From contig CAYFJO010000170.1 in NCBI GenBank assembly GCA_964343305.1, positions 1 through 21,338 of the forward strand: a stretch of 21,338 nt of DNA, given 5' to 3'. This document shows, one piece after another, positions 7,431-15,480 of the stretch (the first letter of the stretch is position 1; each line of letters starts with the position of its first letter). The notes under the pieces are model-generated. The model did not search any database and had not been told where the DNA came from. It saw nothing but the letters and a program-made list of their open reading frames with translations. Source of the stretch: CAYFJO01 sp964343305. GTDB lineage: Bacteria > Planctomycetota > Planctomycetia > Pirellulales > Pirellulaceae. Made by a program: the position numbers and the translations under genes.

Positions 7431-8002
7431 TTCTTGGGCGGAATCGGCTGGGGACGTGGCCGGCCGGCGCTGGAATCGGGCACTTCCGCGGGGTCACTTC
7501 CATCCGCTGCGACTTCGGCAGATTGACCAAGCCTTGCCATCGCGAGGCGGTACTTTTCGTCGGCTCGTTCGTACTGCCTCTCACATTCTTCTTTGCGATC
7601 AGAAAGCAGTTCGTGCTGAGCCTTGGAACCGTCAAACTCAAGCAATCGAAATTCCGCCTCCAGCAATTCGACCGCGGCCTCTTGTCGCTGGACACGAACC
7701 ATGGTGAGCAACGACTGCGCCTTGTGTATTTGTGACAGGTCGACGCCGACGTGTCGCTCAATCCGACGCCGAAACATCTCCCGGGTCGCATTTTGCATGT
7801 CACGCTGCATGCGCCTTTTGTCGGCGCGAAGCGTGCGGAGTTCTTCACTCAGCCTGAGGATTTCTGCCACCATCGCTGACGCGTCCGGTATTGCGTCGAC
7901 AGCACGGCCGGGGACAGTTACTGGTTCGTCGGACAAAAGAGCGGAAGATAAAAAGCAAGAAGCGAGACACATCAACAGAAATGGTTGAAGTTGAGTTTTC
8001 AT
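7406..8002 (-). CDS. Secreted coiled-coil protein, possible 5' part of a split gene
   Basis: A 198-residue protein with a signal peptide (MKTQLQPFLLMCLASCFLSS, cleavage near residue 23) followed by a long coiled coil (about residues 45-155: EILRLSEELRTLRADKRRMQ and HELLSDRKEECERQYERADE). The end from about residue 165 switches to a Pro/Gly-rich, less structured tail (SAGRPRPQPIPPKNW), as expected if the true frame was lost there. GAGG lies 11 nt before the ATG at 8002. No enzymatic motif is visible. It is first in the minus-strand series with the downstream coiled-coil frame, YbaK-like and RraA-like genes. A periplasmic or envelope structural role is an inference. Confidence 0.72.
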   Translation of the reverse strand: MKTQLQPFLLMCLASCFLSSALLSDEPVTVPGRAVDAIPDASAMVAEILRLSEELRTLRADKRRMQRDMQNATREMFRRRIERHVGVDLSQIHKAQSLLTMVRVQRQEAAVELLEAEFRLLEFDGSKAQHELLSDRKEECERQYERADEKYRLAMARLGQSAEVAADGSDPAEVPDSSAGRPRPQPIPPKNWLAPYGN

Positions 8003-8508
8003 GAGAACGAGGTCCTCGGCTCACGTTGAATGCCCTTCGTTGGCTTTGTTTTAAATAGACACAAATGCCCTTGCGGTTTCAACTGAATCTGGGCACGGCT
8101 AATGCACTGGCTGCCGTGCATGGTCGCTGTTGTACGCGTTTGGCCGATGATCCAATACGCTACGAGTCAGCCAGCGCAGGGTAACAGCGTTGCCGGTTTC
8201 CGCAGTGGAATCACCGAAAGAATCGGCCGCAAACAAGTGACGATTCTCGATCAATTTGTGATCTTCCGACGTATTACCCTTACGATGGCGAAAAACAGGA
8301 ACCGTTGACAGAACCATAACCGACTATACCGCGCACGCGAATTGATTTGATCAGCCGAATGAGCACCCAGCAGGTATTGAATATCATGCGATTTCAACAG
8401 TCTTGAAGAACAAGCGACGATGAAGGAAGATGATACCACCACTCGTAGAAATGTCTGTTCGCCACTTTCTGCAATCCATTCCTAAGCCACTGAGGATTAG
8501 TCCGTCCA
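8003..8508. other. Divergent intergenic region, no convincing gene
   Basis: About 500 bp separate the divergent coiled-coil and TPR genes and must hold both promoters. Open frames of about 70 codons exist on both strands at 8099-8317, but they overlap each other and show no recognisable domain. A 7-bp inverted repeat GCACGGC / GCCGTGC (8093-8099 and 8113-8119) is the only stem I see. TTGACA (8305-8310) has TATACC only 14 bp downstream, too short for a sound promoter call. Confidence 0.5.
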
Positions 8509-10032
8509 ATGATCGAAGAAGCAACGACCACTGATGAAGAAAAAACCGATGTCGAGGCCCCAGCGGATGACGCGGCGGAAGAAACCAGCAGTGTCCCGTC
8601 GAAATGGGAACAGAATCGTAGTCCGATCTTACTGGTCGTGTTTGGGCTGCTGGTGGCGTTTGTTTTGATGAACTTGCATTTGGTTGCGATGTTTCCCAAC
8701 TACCAAGCGCTCAACGCGATCACGAATCGGGATTTGGACACTGCGCGATGGTGGCTGGACGTTGCTCAGCAGATCTCACCATACAATTCGGAAAGCCAAT
8801 TTCTTCTGGCACGCATTCATCGTCGCGAAGGAGATGTTGAAGCGGCCGAAGAGTCTCTGGCGTTGGCCGAGGATTTGGGATGTAACGCGGACAAACTCCA
8901 GCGCGCACGAAAAATGCTGGACATCCAACGCGGCAATCTTGGTGAAGACCAGTCGGAGTTCACCGAAACATTGACCGCCGCTCCGTGGGACATGCATGAC
9001 ATTTACGAGTCGTACATTGTCGGAAGCATGACAAAGCACGAATACGGCTTCGCTCGCAGACTTATCGAGGAGTGGATTACGCACTGTTCGGAACACGAAC
9101 GGGACAACGCTGTGCCGTATTACTACAAAGGCCGTTTCTTGGCTACGTTTGGCGAATGGCCATATGCCGAGGACGAGTTCCGGCGGGCGGTCGAAAAAGA
9201 TCCAACGCTCTATAAGGCCCACTTGAGCTTGGGAGACGTTTTGTCGAAGACGAAATACTACGACGAGGCGATTGAAAGCTATGCGGTGGCGATGAGCGGT
9301 CTTCCCATCGTCGCCGATGCAGCTCGTGTGGGTCAGGCGAGTTGTTTGCGAGCGAAAGGGCAACTGGACGATGCGCGGAAGCTCGTCGAATTGGTACTTG
9401 CCGATCGACCGGACATGAAAGAGGCGTCCATCGAACTCGGCCATCTTGAATTGGCCGACAAAAACTATGACAAGGCCTGCGATTTGATTGGACCACACGT
9501 GTCGGAAACGTCACGCGATTACGATTTGCTGGACGCGTATGCCGGCGCGTTGAAGTCGGCGGGAAAGAAAGAAGAAGCGGAAAAGTTTGCCAAACGCGCA
9601 GACGACGGAAAGAGTGGTTTGGAGCGTATCGAAAGTCTGTCGCGTCTTTTAGCGGAAAATCCAAATGACTTTCAGCGTCGCGTCGAACTAGCGTCAAACC
9701 ATTTGGACTACGGGACAGCGGTAGTTGGCGTACAGGGACTGGAAGTGATCTTGGCAGAAAATCCCGATCATCAGCCCGCGCTGGAAAAGTTGGCCGAGTA
9801 TTACGAAGCTCATCGGGATGAAGCCGCCGGTTATGGTGCGCTGGCGATTGAGTATCGTGACCGGTTGAGCCGAGCCAAAACGCGAGCAGAGGAAGCCAAG
9901 AAGAAGGCTGAACAGGCGGCCAACGACAAGTCGACGCCAGATACGGACGCCACTTCCGAAGACACGGACGATAAAGAAGTTTCCAAAGAAACCGAAGAAG
10001 AAGAAAAGAAAAACGCGGCGGACTCGCCCTAA
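8509..10032 (+). CDS. Membrane-anchored tetratricopeptide repeat protein
   Basis: A 507-residue protein. An acidic N-terminal segment (residues 1-35) precedes one transmembrane helix (about 39-58, PILLVVFGLLVAFVLMN). A series of TPR-like helical repeats follows, for example SQFLLARIHRREGDVEAAEE (about 96-115) and AHLSLGDVLSKTKYYDEAIE (about 240-259). The last 60 residues are Lys/Glu/Asp/Thr-rich and probably disordered (EETEEEEKKNAADSP region). TPR arrays mediate protein-protein contacts; the partner is unknown. AGGA lies about 12 nt upstream of the ATG. The stop overlaps the stop of the convergent acyltransferase gene by 4 bp (CTAA). Confidence 0.9.
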   Translation: MIEEATTTDEEKTDVEAPADDAAEETSSVPSKWEQNRSPILLVVFGLLVAFVLMNLHLVAMFPNYQALNAITNRDLDTARWWLDVAQQISPYNSESQFLLARIHRREGDVEAAEESLALAEDLGCNADKLQRARKMLDIQRGNLGEDQSEFTETLTAAPWDMHDIYESYIVGSMTKHEYGFARRLIEEWITHCSEHERDNAVPYYYKGRFLATFGEWPYAEDEFRRAVEKDPTLYKAHLSLGDVLSKTKYYDEAIESYAVAMSGLPIVADAARVGQASCLRAKGQLDDARKLVELVLADRPDMKEASIELGHLELADKNYDKACDLIGPHVSETSRDYDLLDAYAGALKSAGKKEEAEKFAKRADDGKSGLERIESLSRLLAENPNDFQRRVELASNHLDYGTAVVGVQGLEVILAENPDHQPALEKLAEYYEAHRDEAAGYGALAIEYRDRLSRAKTRAEEAKKKAEQAANDKSTPDTDATSEDTDDKEVSKETEEEEKKNAADSP

Positions 10033-11246
10033 TTCTCCGCACTGTCATAGCTGCGATTCAGTTCGTCCATCAGCACTTGAACGGCCTCTTGCACGGTTTG
10101 CGTCAATTCGCCACTGCCGCGCCGCTTCTCGCCGTCCGTTGACACTGGGATCGGGGCACCGAAACGAATCGTCACTTTGCGGCGGCCGTGCACCGACGGC
10201 AAATCGACGCCCAGCACATCTTCTTCCAATTTGTCCAACGTTTCCGCGATCCGTTCGACGCTGGCACCTTCGTTCAGATAGTCGCCCGGATAACTGTACA
10301 ACTGCATCACGAAGAACAAATCGTCCATGTGCAGCTCCAACTGGCGATAGAACGACTCGCGATTCCCATTTTTGGGCAGGTCCCCCTCAGCCTTCTTGAT
10401 GATGCTCTGCCGCAGACCTTTTACCCGCTCTGGCACCTTGCTACCGCTGATTTTCAACGCGTATTCATTTTCAAGCCGCGCGACGATCGTCTCCGTCAGA
10501 AAGTTGATTCGCTGGCGGACTTCGCCTTCGCGCGTGTGACCGATGTAATCCAGTTCCTTGAGCGCCAGCAACGCTTCGGCCAGTCGATAAATCCGCTCAC
10601 GAAGCGATAAACCCAATTGTGGGCGAATGTGGAATTGCGCCTCGAGCCGGTCGGCAACGGACGTCAACCGACCGGCGGGATCCTCCAGATACCAAAACTT
10701 AATCGCGCATGGAATCACCGTGATCGGCCGTTCACAGCGTTTCGTGGCGGACAGTGCAATCGCCGCCGCGCCTTCGCGAAACGTCGTGACCCGATCCGTA
10801 ATATGGTAAATGTCGCCTTCGGGGAAAATCACCAGCGGATGCGGTTCATTTCGCAAAACCTCAATCGCTTGTTTGAAGGCTTTGCGATCGGTGCTCTCGC
10901 GGTCGATGCTGAAGCAGCCCATCCGTTGCATCAACCATCGCTCGAAGGCCGTGCTCATTTCGAACACCTGCCAAGCGGTCATAAAGTAAACCGGCTGAGA
11001 AATCCTGTCGAACGCGACGTAGAGTGCTTCGGAATCATAGTGAGTCGAATGATTCGGAGCGACCAACACGCCGTGGCCCGCGGCAATTGCGTCGCGGACG
11101 TGTTCGACTCCCTGTGTTTCGATGTCGACCAGTTGCTGGCCGCGCCTGAGTTTTCGCCACCGATAGCCGCGGCTCATCTTCACCCAAAATGGGCTCATCT
11201 TTGGTTGCCACCAGCGAGGCGGAGTGCCGTAAGGTTGACGGTTCAT
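10029..11246 (-). CDS. PlsC-type glycerophospholipid acyltransferase
   Basis: A 405-residue protein with a 1-acyl-glycerol-3-phosphate acyltransferase (PlsC/LPLAT) domain in its first half. The catalytic HX4D motif is present (NHSTHYD, H66 and D71), as are the glycerophosphate-binding region around FSIDRES (about 112-118) and FPEG (141-144). It would transfer acyl groups to lysophospholipid or a similar acceptor at the inner membrane. The C-terminal 200 residues are helical, family-unspecific, and end with a segment near RRKVTIRFGAPIPVS that often follows such domains. It is the third gene of an apparent speA-HAD-acyltransferase operon, 31 bp after the HAD gene. No strong ribosome binding site is seen. 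The exact acceptor is unknown. Confidence 0.9.
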   Translation of the reverse strand: MNRQPYGTPPRWWQPKMSPFWVKMSRGYRWRKLRRGQQLVDIETQGVEHVRDAIAAGHGVLVAPNHSTHYDSEALYVAFDRISQPVYFMTAWQVFEMSTAFERWLMQRMGCFSIDRESTDRKAFKQAIEVLRNEPHPLVIFPEGDIYHITDRVTTFREGAAAIALSATKRCERPITVIPCAIKFWYLEDPAGRLTSVADRLEAQFHIRPQLGLSLRERIYRLAEALLALKELDYIGHTREGEVRQRINFLTETIVARLENEYALKISGSKVPERVKGLRQSIIKKAEGDLPKNGNRESFYRQLELHMDDLFFVMQLYSYPGDYLNEGASVERIAETLDKLEEDVLGVDLPSVHGRRKVTIRFGAPIPVSTDGEKRRGSGELTQTVQEAVQVLMDELNRSYDSAEN

Positions 11247-11277
11247 ACAGATTAGTTTTACAAATTACCAGCCGCCG

Positions 11278-11880
11278 TCAATCTGCAATGTCGTTCCCGA
11301 TTGCTGTGATCAGCCGGCTTGTGTCGCGAAATGAATCGATCGTCATGTCGGCGAGGTCCGCTCCGGCAAGCGTTTTTGGATCGCGGCCGCGTGTAAACAA
11401 AACGGTCATCGCGCCCGCGCTGTGCCCCGCTTCCATGTCAAAGCGAAAATCTCCGATGAAGGCCACCTGGTTAGCTTTCAATTGCCACGCCGCGCAAATG
11501 TGGTTCACTGCCCAAGGGTCTGGTTTCACGGGACCGTCTTCACGGCAAATCACAGGGTCGAACAGCGAGGGCAAATGAGCGAGCATCGCGCTGGCCGCGG
11601 ATCGGCTGTTTCGCGTGATGATCGCCATGCGAATGGTTCGACTTGCCAATTCGTCGAGCAAGTTGATCACGCCCTCGATCGGCCGGGCGAGTTGAGCGCC
11701 GAGGCGTTCGTGTTTGGACAGAATCTCCCTGCACATCGCCGCACGCGAGGTCTCCATCGACTCGATGGCTTCCAGAATCGGCTGCCCGACGGGCAACTCC
11801 ATCTCCCGTCGCATGGCCTCGAAGTCCAACTGGGAATCAATCAAAGTTCCATCGAGATCGAAGATGATGCCGCGGATCAT
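11278..11880 (-). CDS. HAD superfamily phosphatase (subfamily IA)
   Basis: This 200-residue hydrolase of the haloacid dehalogenase superfamily has all four motifs: FDLDGTLID (nucleophile D8 and acid-base D10), ITRNS (motif II, near residue 90), KPDP (motif III Lys), and GDFRFDMEAG (motif IV acidic residues). The helical cap inserted after motif I marks subfamily IA, as in phosphoglycolate phosphatase-like enzymes. It would dephosphorylate a small metabolite, which cannot be named. Its ATG overlaps the stop of speA by 4 bp (ATGA, 11877-11880), so its translation is probably coupled to speA. Confidence 0.92.
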   Translation of the reverse strand: MIRGIIFDLDGTLIDSQLDFEAMRREMELPVGQPILEAIESMETSRAAMCREILSKHERLGAQLARPIEGVINLLDELASRTIRMAIITRNSRSAASAMLAHLPSLFDPVICREDGPVKPDPWAVNHICAAWQLKANQVAFIGDFRFDMEAGHSAGAMTVLFTRGRDPKTLAGADLADMTIDSFRDTSRLITAIGNDIAD

Positions 11881-13805
11881 GGCGACTCGCGCTCGAAAGG
11901 CTGTGCTAGATAGGTGTACCCGTTGAGCCCCGATTCGTAGAAACTCAAAAACCTTCCCGCTTCTTCGTGGTCGAGCCGGCCGCCATGAACCGCCCGTTCA
12001 ACGGCGGTTTGCATGCGATTCATCAATTCTTCGCCGTCGAACTGAACGTAGTGCAACACTTCGCGAACCGTGTCGCCTTTGATGACCGTTTTGAGTTCGA
12101 TGTCGCCTTGTGGTGTCAGATCGATGTGAACCGCGTTGGTGTCGCCAAACAAATTATGCAGATCGCCAAGGATCTCTTGGTAGGCGCCGACCAACATCGC
12201 GCCCAGATAGTATGGCGATCCGTCGAATGAGTGCAGCCGCAAAGTCGGACTCACGTCGCGGCGGTCAATAAACCGATCGACTTTACCGTCGGAATCGCAA
12301 GTAATATCGCCAATCACTGCGTGCCGTGTCGGCCGTTCGTCCAGCCGATGAATGGGCATCAAGGGAAACAACTGCTTGATCGCCCAGCTATCCGGAATCG
12401 ATTGGAACAACGAGAAGTTGCAAAAATACGTTTCCGAAAGCAGCCGGTCGAGCCCGCTCAATTCTTCGGGTAATTCCGACAGATCGTCGGCAAGGTCTTG
12501 AAGCTTGCGGCAAAGATTCCAATAGAGCGTTTCCGCGCAAGCACGGTCGTCCAACGAAAGATGCCCAGTCGAAAACAAAGTGTTCGCCAACTCAAACGCC
12601 TGTTGCGCGTCATGAAAGCTCTCGATCATGTTGCGCGATGTCAGGTCTTGTAGCGTGTCGCGCAAATCGACGAGCGGATGTGGGGCATCGTCGGGAATGT
12701 CACAATCGAGCGCACCATGGCCGTGCCCCGAAACTCCGAGCACGCCAAACACCAGCACACTGTGATAGGCCGCGATCGCCCGGCCGCTTTCGGACATGAT
12801 GTTCGGGTGTGGCACAGCCGCGTCATCGCACACACTTTGAATCTGGTACACCACGTCGTTGGCATATTCTTGCAGCGTGTAATTCGCGCTGGATTCATAG
12901 TTGGTTTGACTTCCGTCATAATCCACGCCCAGGCCACCGCCAACGTCGATGATTTCCAGGCCCGCGCCGCGTTTGACCAGATCGGCATACACTCGCGCCG
13001 CTTCGATCAGCGCCGCCTTGATGGGCCGAATGTTGGTCATCTGGCTACCCATGTGAAAGTGCAGCAGTTTGAAACAATCGGCCATGTCGCGGCGCGTCAA
13101 TTCGTCGAGCGCTTGCAGAATCTCGCTGACGGTCAAACCGAATTTGGACCGAGATCCGCCCGATGATTGCCAACGGCCGGAACCACGTGCCGCCAGCTTG
13201 ACGCGCATGCCGATCTGCGGGCGGACGCCAACTCTGTCGGCTTGCTGGAGAATCAATTCGAGTTCCGTGAACTTTTCGACAACGGGGATCACGCGGCGGC
13301 CAATCTTTTGTGCAAGCATGGCCATTTCGATGAACTGGGCGTCTTTGAATCCGTTGCAGATGATCGGCGTTTCCGGGTCGGCCATGGCCACCACGGCGAG
13401 CAACTCCGGCTTGCTGCCCGCTTCCAATCCAAATCCATACCGCCGGCTTTGCTCGATGATCTCTTCAACAATTTGCCGCTGTTGATTGACCTTGATTGGA
13501 TAGATGCACTGGTACTTGCCACGGTAGCCATACTCAGCGATCGAGCGTCCGAACGCGTTGCGGATCTCGGTCAGCCGATCCTTGAGAATGCCGTTAAATC
13601 GCAGCAGAATGGGCAATTCCAATCCACGAAGCTGAAGCCGATCAACCAGTTCCTTGACATCCACGAATTGCTGGAGCTGCCGATTTGGGTGGACCAGCAA
13701 ATGCCCATCGTTGCTGATCGAAAAATAGTCTATGCCCCAGCGAGCCACTTCGTACAACTCCGCCGAGTCCGCCGCGGTCCATCGCCCGTCTATATCCTTT
13801 AGCAT
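11877..13805 (-). CDS. speA: Biosynthetic arginine decarboxylase
   Basis: This 642-residue PLP enzyme converts arginine to agmatine and CO2, the first step of polyamine synthesis through agmatine. The length is close to E. coli SpeA (658). The PLP-binding Lys lies in YPIKVNQQ (K105), followed by GLEAGSKPEL; FHMGSQMTNI and VGGGLGVDYDGS are the typical barrel motifs, and the C-terminal GDITCDSDGKVDRF carries the catalytic Cys region. The start is supported by an AAGG about 7 nt upstream of the ATG at 13805. It is the first gene of the operon with the HAD phosphatase and acyltransferase genes, and is divergent from the Skp-like gene, with 167 bp between them. Confidence 0.97.
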   Translation of the reverse strand: MLKDIDGRWTAADSAELYEVARWGIDYFSISNDGHLLVHPNRQLQQFVDVKELVDRLQLRGLELPILLRFNGILKDRLTEIRNAFGRSIAEYGYRGKYQCIYPIKVNQQRQIVEEIIEQSRRYGFGLEAGSKPELLAVVAMADPETPIICNGFKDAQFIEMAMLAQKIGRRVIPVVEKFTELELILQQADRVGVRPQIGMRVKLAARGSGRWQSSGGSRSKFGLTVSEILQALDELTRRDMADCFKLLHFHMGSQMTNIRPIKAALIEAARVYADLVKRGAGLEIIDVGGGLGVDYDGSQTNYESSANYTLQEYANDVVYQIQSVCDDAAVPHPNIMSESGRAIAAYHSVLVFGVLGVSGHGHGALDCDIPDDAPHPLVDLRDTLQDLTSRNMIESFHDAQQAFELANTLFSTGHLSLDDRACAETLYWNLCRKLQDLADDLSELPEELSGLDRLLSETYFCNFSLFQSIPDSWAIKQLFPLMPIHRLDERPTRHAVIGDITCDSDGKVDRFIDRRDVSPTLRLHSFDGSPYYLGAMLVGAYQEILGDLHNLFGDTNAVHIDLTPQGDIELKTVIKGDTVREVLHYVQFDGEELMNRMQTAVERAVHGGRLDHEEAGRFLSFYESGLNGYTYLAQPFERESP

Positions 13806-13960
13806 GCACTAGCCTTCTAGAAAGATGGTTTCATTGCTGAATGATAACGCATTGCGAGAATCGCCAAAACTGGTCGTGGCAAGTCGTCGAATTGATATTT
13901 ACCCGTTTGCCAAAAGGAAAGAGACTTCTCAACTGATCTTTGATCGCCTGTCCACAATTC

Positions 13961-13966
13961 AAGGAG
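13961..13966 (+). promoter_or_regulatory. Ribosome binding site deciding the Skp-like start
   Basis: AAGGAG is 6 nt before the ATG at 13973. It favours this start over the in-frame ATG at 13940, and places a hydrophobic signal anchor at the N-terminus. Confidence 0.8.
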
Positions 13967-13972
13967 AAAGTC

Positions 13973-14647
13973 ATGGGACGGAACGCTTTTGCTATTGGTG
14001 TGTTGGCATTGTTGATCGCCGCGTTTTACATTCGAACAGATCGCTCGACCGCTCACGACGAGAAGACCGATGAAATTACGTCGGACAAAGTTGCGGTGAT
14101 CGACATCGATCGCGTACTTGAGGAACACATCCGACTCCATAACAAGCTTTATGAAATCAAAAAAGCGAGGAAAAAGCACGACGACGAATTCAACAAGAAA
14201 ATCGCGACGCTCGACATGGAAGAACTGAATCTGACATTGATTTATAAGCCGGGAGCACCAGAAGTGTGCGACCAACTACTGAAGATTGCCAAGGCGCGAG
14301 CCGAGTTGCAGGCTATTGCGACATTCGACCGAAACGATTTCGAACGACAAAAAGCTGCTGCTTACAACAGTGCGTATGATGAGGTGGTCAAGCAAGTTGA
14401 CCACTTCGCCGAAAAGTATGACGTGAAACTGGTGCTTAATTTTGACAGCGGCAAAACTGATGGGAACGACTTCGACTCGGTCATGCGTCGGATCAAACGA
14501 CAAGTCGTTTTGCATGAAAAACGCGATGTAACGAACATCACTCTCAACTTGATCAACAAAGGCGCAAAGCGAATTCCAATGCCGCCGCTAGAGCCGCTTC
14601 CGGCCGACGTTCAATCATTTGGAATTGGCCCAATCTCAAACTTCTAA
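13973..14647 (+). CDS. OmpH/Skp-like periplasmic protein
   Basis: A 224-residue protein with an N-terminal signal anchor (about residues 5-20, AFAIGVLALLIAAFYI) and an OmpH/Skp-like region. KVAVIDIDRVLEEH (about 40-53) is the beta strand that opens the family domain, followed by a long charged helical hairpin (KLYEIKKARKKHDDEF to DEVVKQVDHFAEKYDVKLVL). Skp is a trimeric chaperone that carries outer membrane proteins through the periplasm; whether this protein does so is inferred from the fold. A strong ribosome binding site, AAGGAG, supports the start. The stop overlaps the stop of the convergent metallopeptidase gene (CTAA, 14644-14647). Confidence 0.78.
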   Translation: MGRNAFAIGVLALLIAAFYIRTDRSTAHDEKTDEITSDKVAVIDIDRVLEEHIRLHNKLYEIKKARKKHDDEFNKKIATLDMEELNLTLIYKPGAPEVCDQLLKIAKARAELQAIATFDRNDFERQKAAAYNSAYDEVVKQVDHFAEKYDVKLVLNFDSGKTDGNDFDSVMRRIKRQVVLHEKRDVTNITLNLINKGAKRIPMPPLEPLPADVQSFGIGPISNF

Positions 14648-15387
14648 TCCTTCGACTTCTTCGAAGTGACTTGCCAAACGCTCGGCAGCAACTCATGAAG
14701 TTGCTCGTCGTGTTGTTTCAATTCGCTTTTGACGAACGGAAAGAAATCGTTCGTGCCGAAGTATGCTTCGCTGGCTTCGGCAAAGTACTCCATTTGATTC
14801 GTCTTAGCATAGTGCTTTTCCTGGCGACCGTTAATGTGCAGAACGGAGTCGTACTTGGTCGTCTTCATCGCCGACTGGTAGGCCTTGAAGATGTCGACGT
14901 TATCGAAGCCGTCGGGCAGAAACTGGTGATGATACGCATGGGCCAGTTCATGGAACACCATCCACGGTTGAGCGATCGTCCAATCTAAAAATGTACGGGC
15001 ATTGGCCAACTCGACACATTTCGCTTTGTCGGGATTCATGTCGTTGTCGCGCAGCCACTCGACATCCGGGTGATAGCACATGCAGGGATGATGCGGCTCG
15101 GCCTGTTCGACCCAGATTTTGACTTGGCGGAGCTTCGCCAACGCGGGCCGCGGTACGACTCGCGTGATTTGATAAAGTTGATGGCCCAGCAAAGTTAACG
15201 TTTGCGACGCCAACGCTGGTTCGACTTTCAAGAACGCCTTGTTGACGATGATCCGCCAACCTTCGATTTGCTGGACTTCATAGGCTTGCGTGGGTTCGTA
15301 CTTTGGCCGCTCTTCGGCCGATGCGCAAGCAAAGCAACAGAATGTCATAGCGAGGGCGAGGGTGGTATTTTCTGTCTGATGTTTCAT
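14644..15387 (-). CDS. Secreted HExxH metallopeptidase-like protein
   Basis: A 247-residue protein with a signal peptide (residues 1 to about 24, LALAMTFCCFACASA) and a zinc site HELAHAYHH (146-154). About 50 residues later, MEYFAEASEAYFG (199-211) supplies a likely third ligand or support Glu (E204), as in gluzincins of the anthrax-lethal-factor-like type. The region before it (PCMCYHPDVEWL, residues 101-112) contains several Cys and may form a disulfide. The substrate is unknown; action outside the cytoplasm is inferred from the signal peptide. The ATG at 15387 is chosen over 15453 because AGGA lies 9 nt upstream and the signal peptide then begins correctly. The gene is convergent with the Skp-like gene, with overlapping stops. 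Confidence 0.82.
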   Translation of the reverse strand: MKHQTENTTLALAMTFCCFACASAEERPKYEPTQAYEVQQIEGWRIIVNKAFLKVEPALASQTLTLLGHQLYQITRVVPRPALAKLRQVKIWVEQAEPHHPCMCYHPDVEWLRDNDMNPDKAKCVELANARTFLDWTIAQPWMVFHELAHAYHHQFLPDGFDNVDIFKAYQSAMKTTKYDSVLHINGRQEKHYAKTNQMEYFAEASEAYFGTNDFFPFVKSELKQHDEQLHELLPSVWQVTSKKSKD

Positions 15388-15480
15388 TCTTGAGATTCCT
15401 GATGGGAGTGGAACCAGTTTAACCCAAATCTGCTGGGCGCTGCAGCTCATCAATCGACTGTCCGTGCCAGTGAAGCTGGT

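Noticed and set aside
8093..8119. Inverted repeat GCACGGC / GCCGTGC
   Set aside because: A 7-bp stem with a 13-nt loop, no T run and no second copy; it may be chance.
8305..8330. Possible promoter TTGACA ... TATACC upstream of the TPR gene
   Set aside because: The spacer is only 14 bp, outside the functional range for sigma70 promoters.
8776..10048. Long antisense open frames opposite the TPR gene
   Set aside because: The plus-strand TPR protein has a membrane helix, repeats and a ribosome binding site; the antisense frames are Arg/Pro-rich shadows.
12678..13802. Open frames on the plus strand opposite speA
   Set aside because: They are antisense to a clear SpeA with all motifs; composition reflects codon bias of the real gene.
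9370..13890. Short similarity between the antisense of 9370-9400 and 13870-13915 (both would read GKYQFD)
   Set aside because: The match is short and interrupted; one copy lies inside the TPR coding region, so chance is the simpler explanation.
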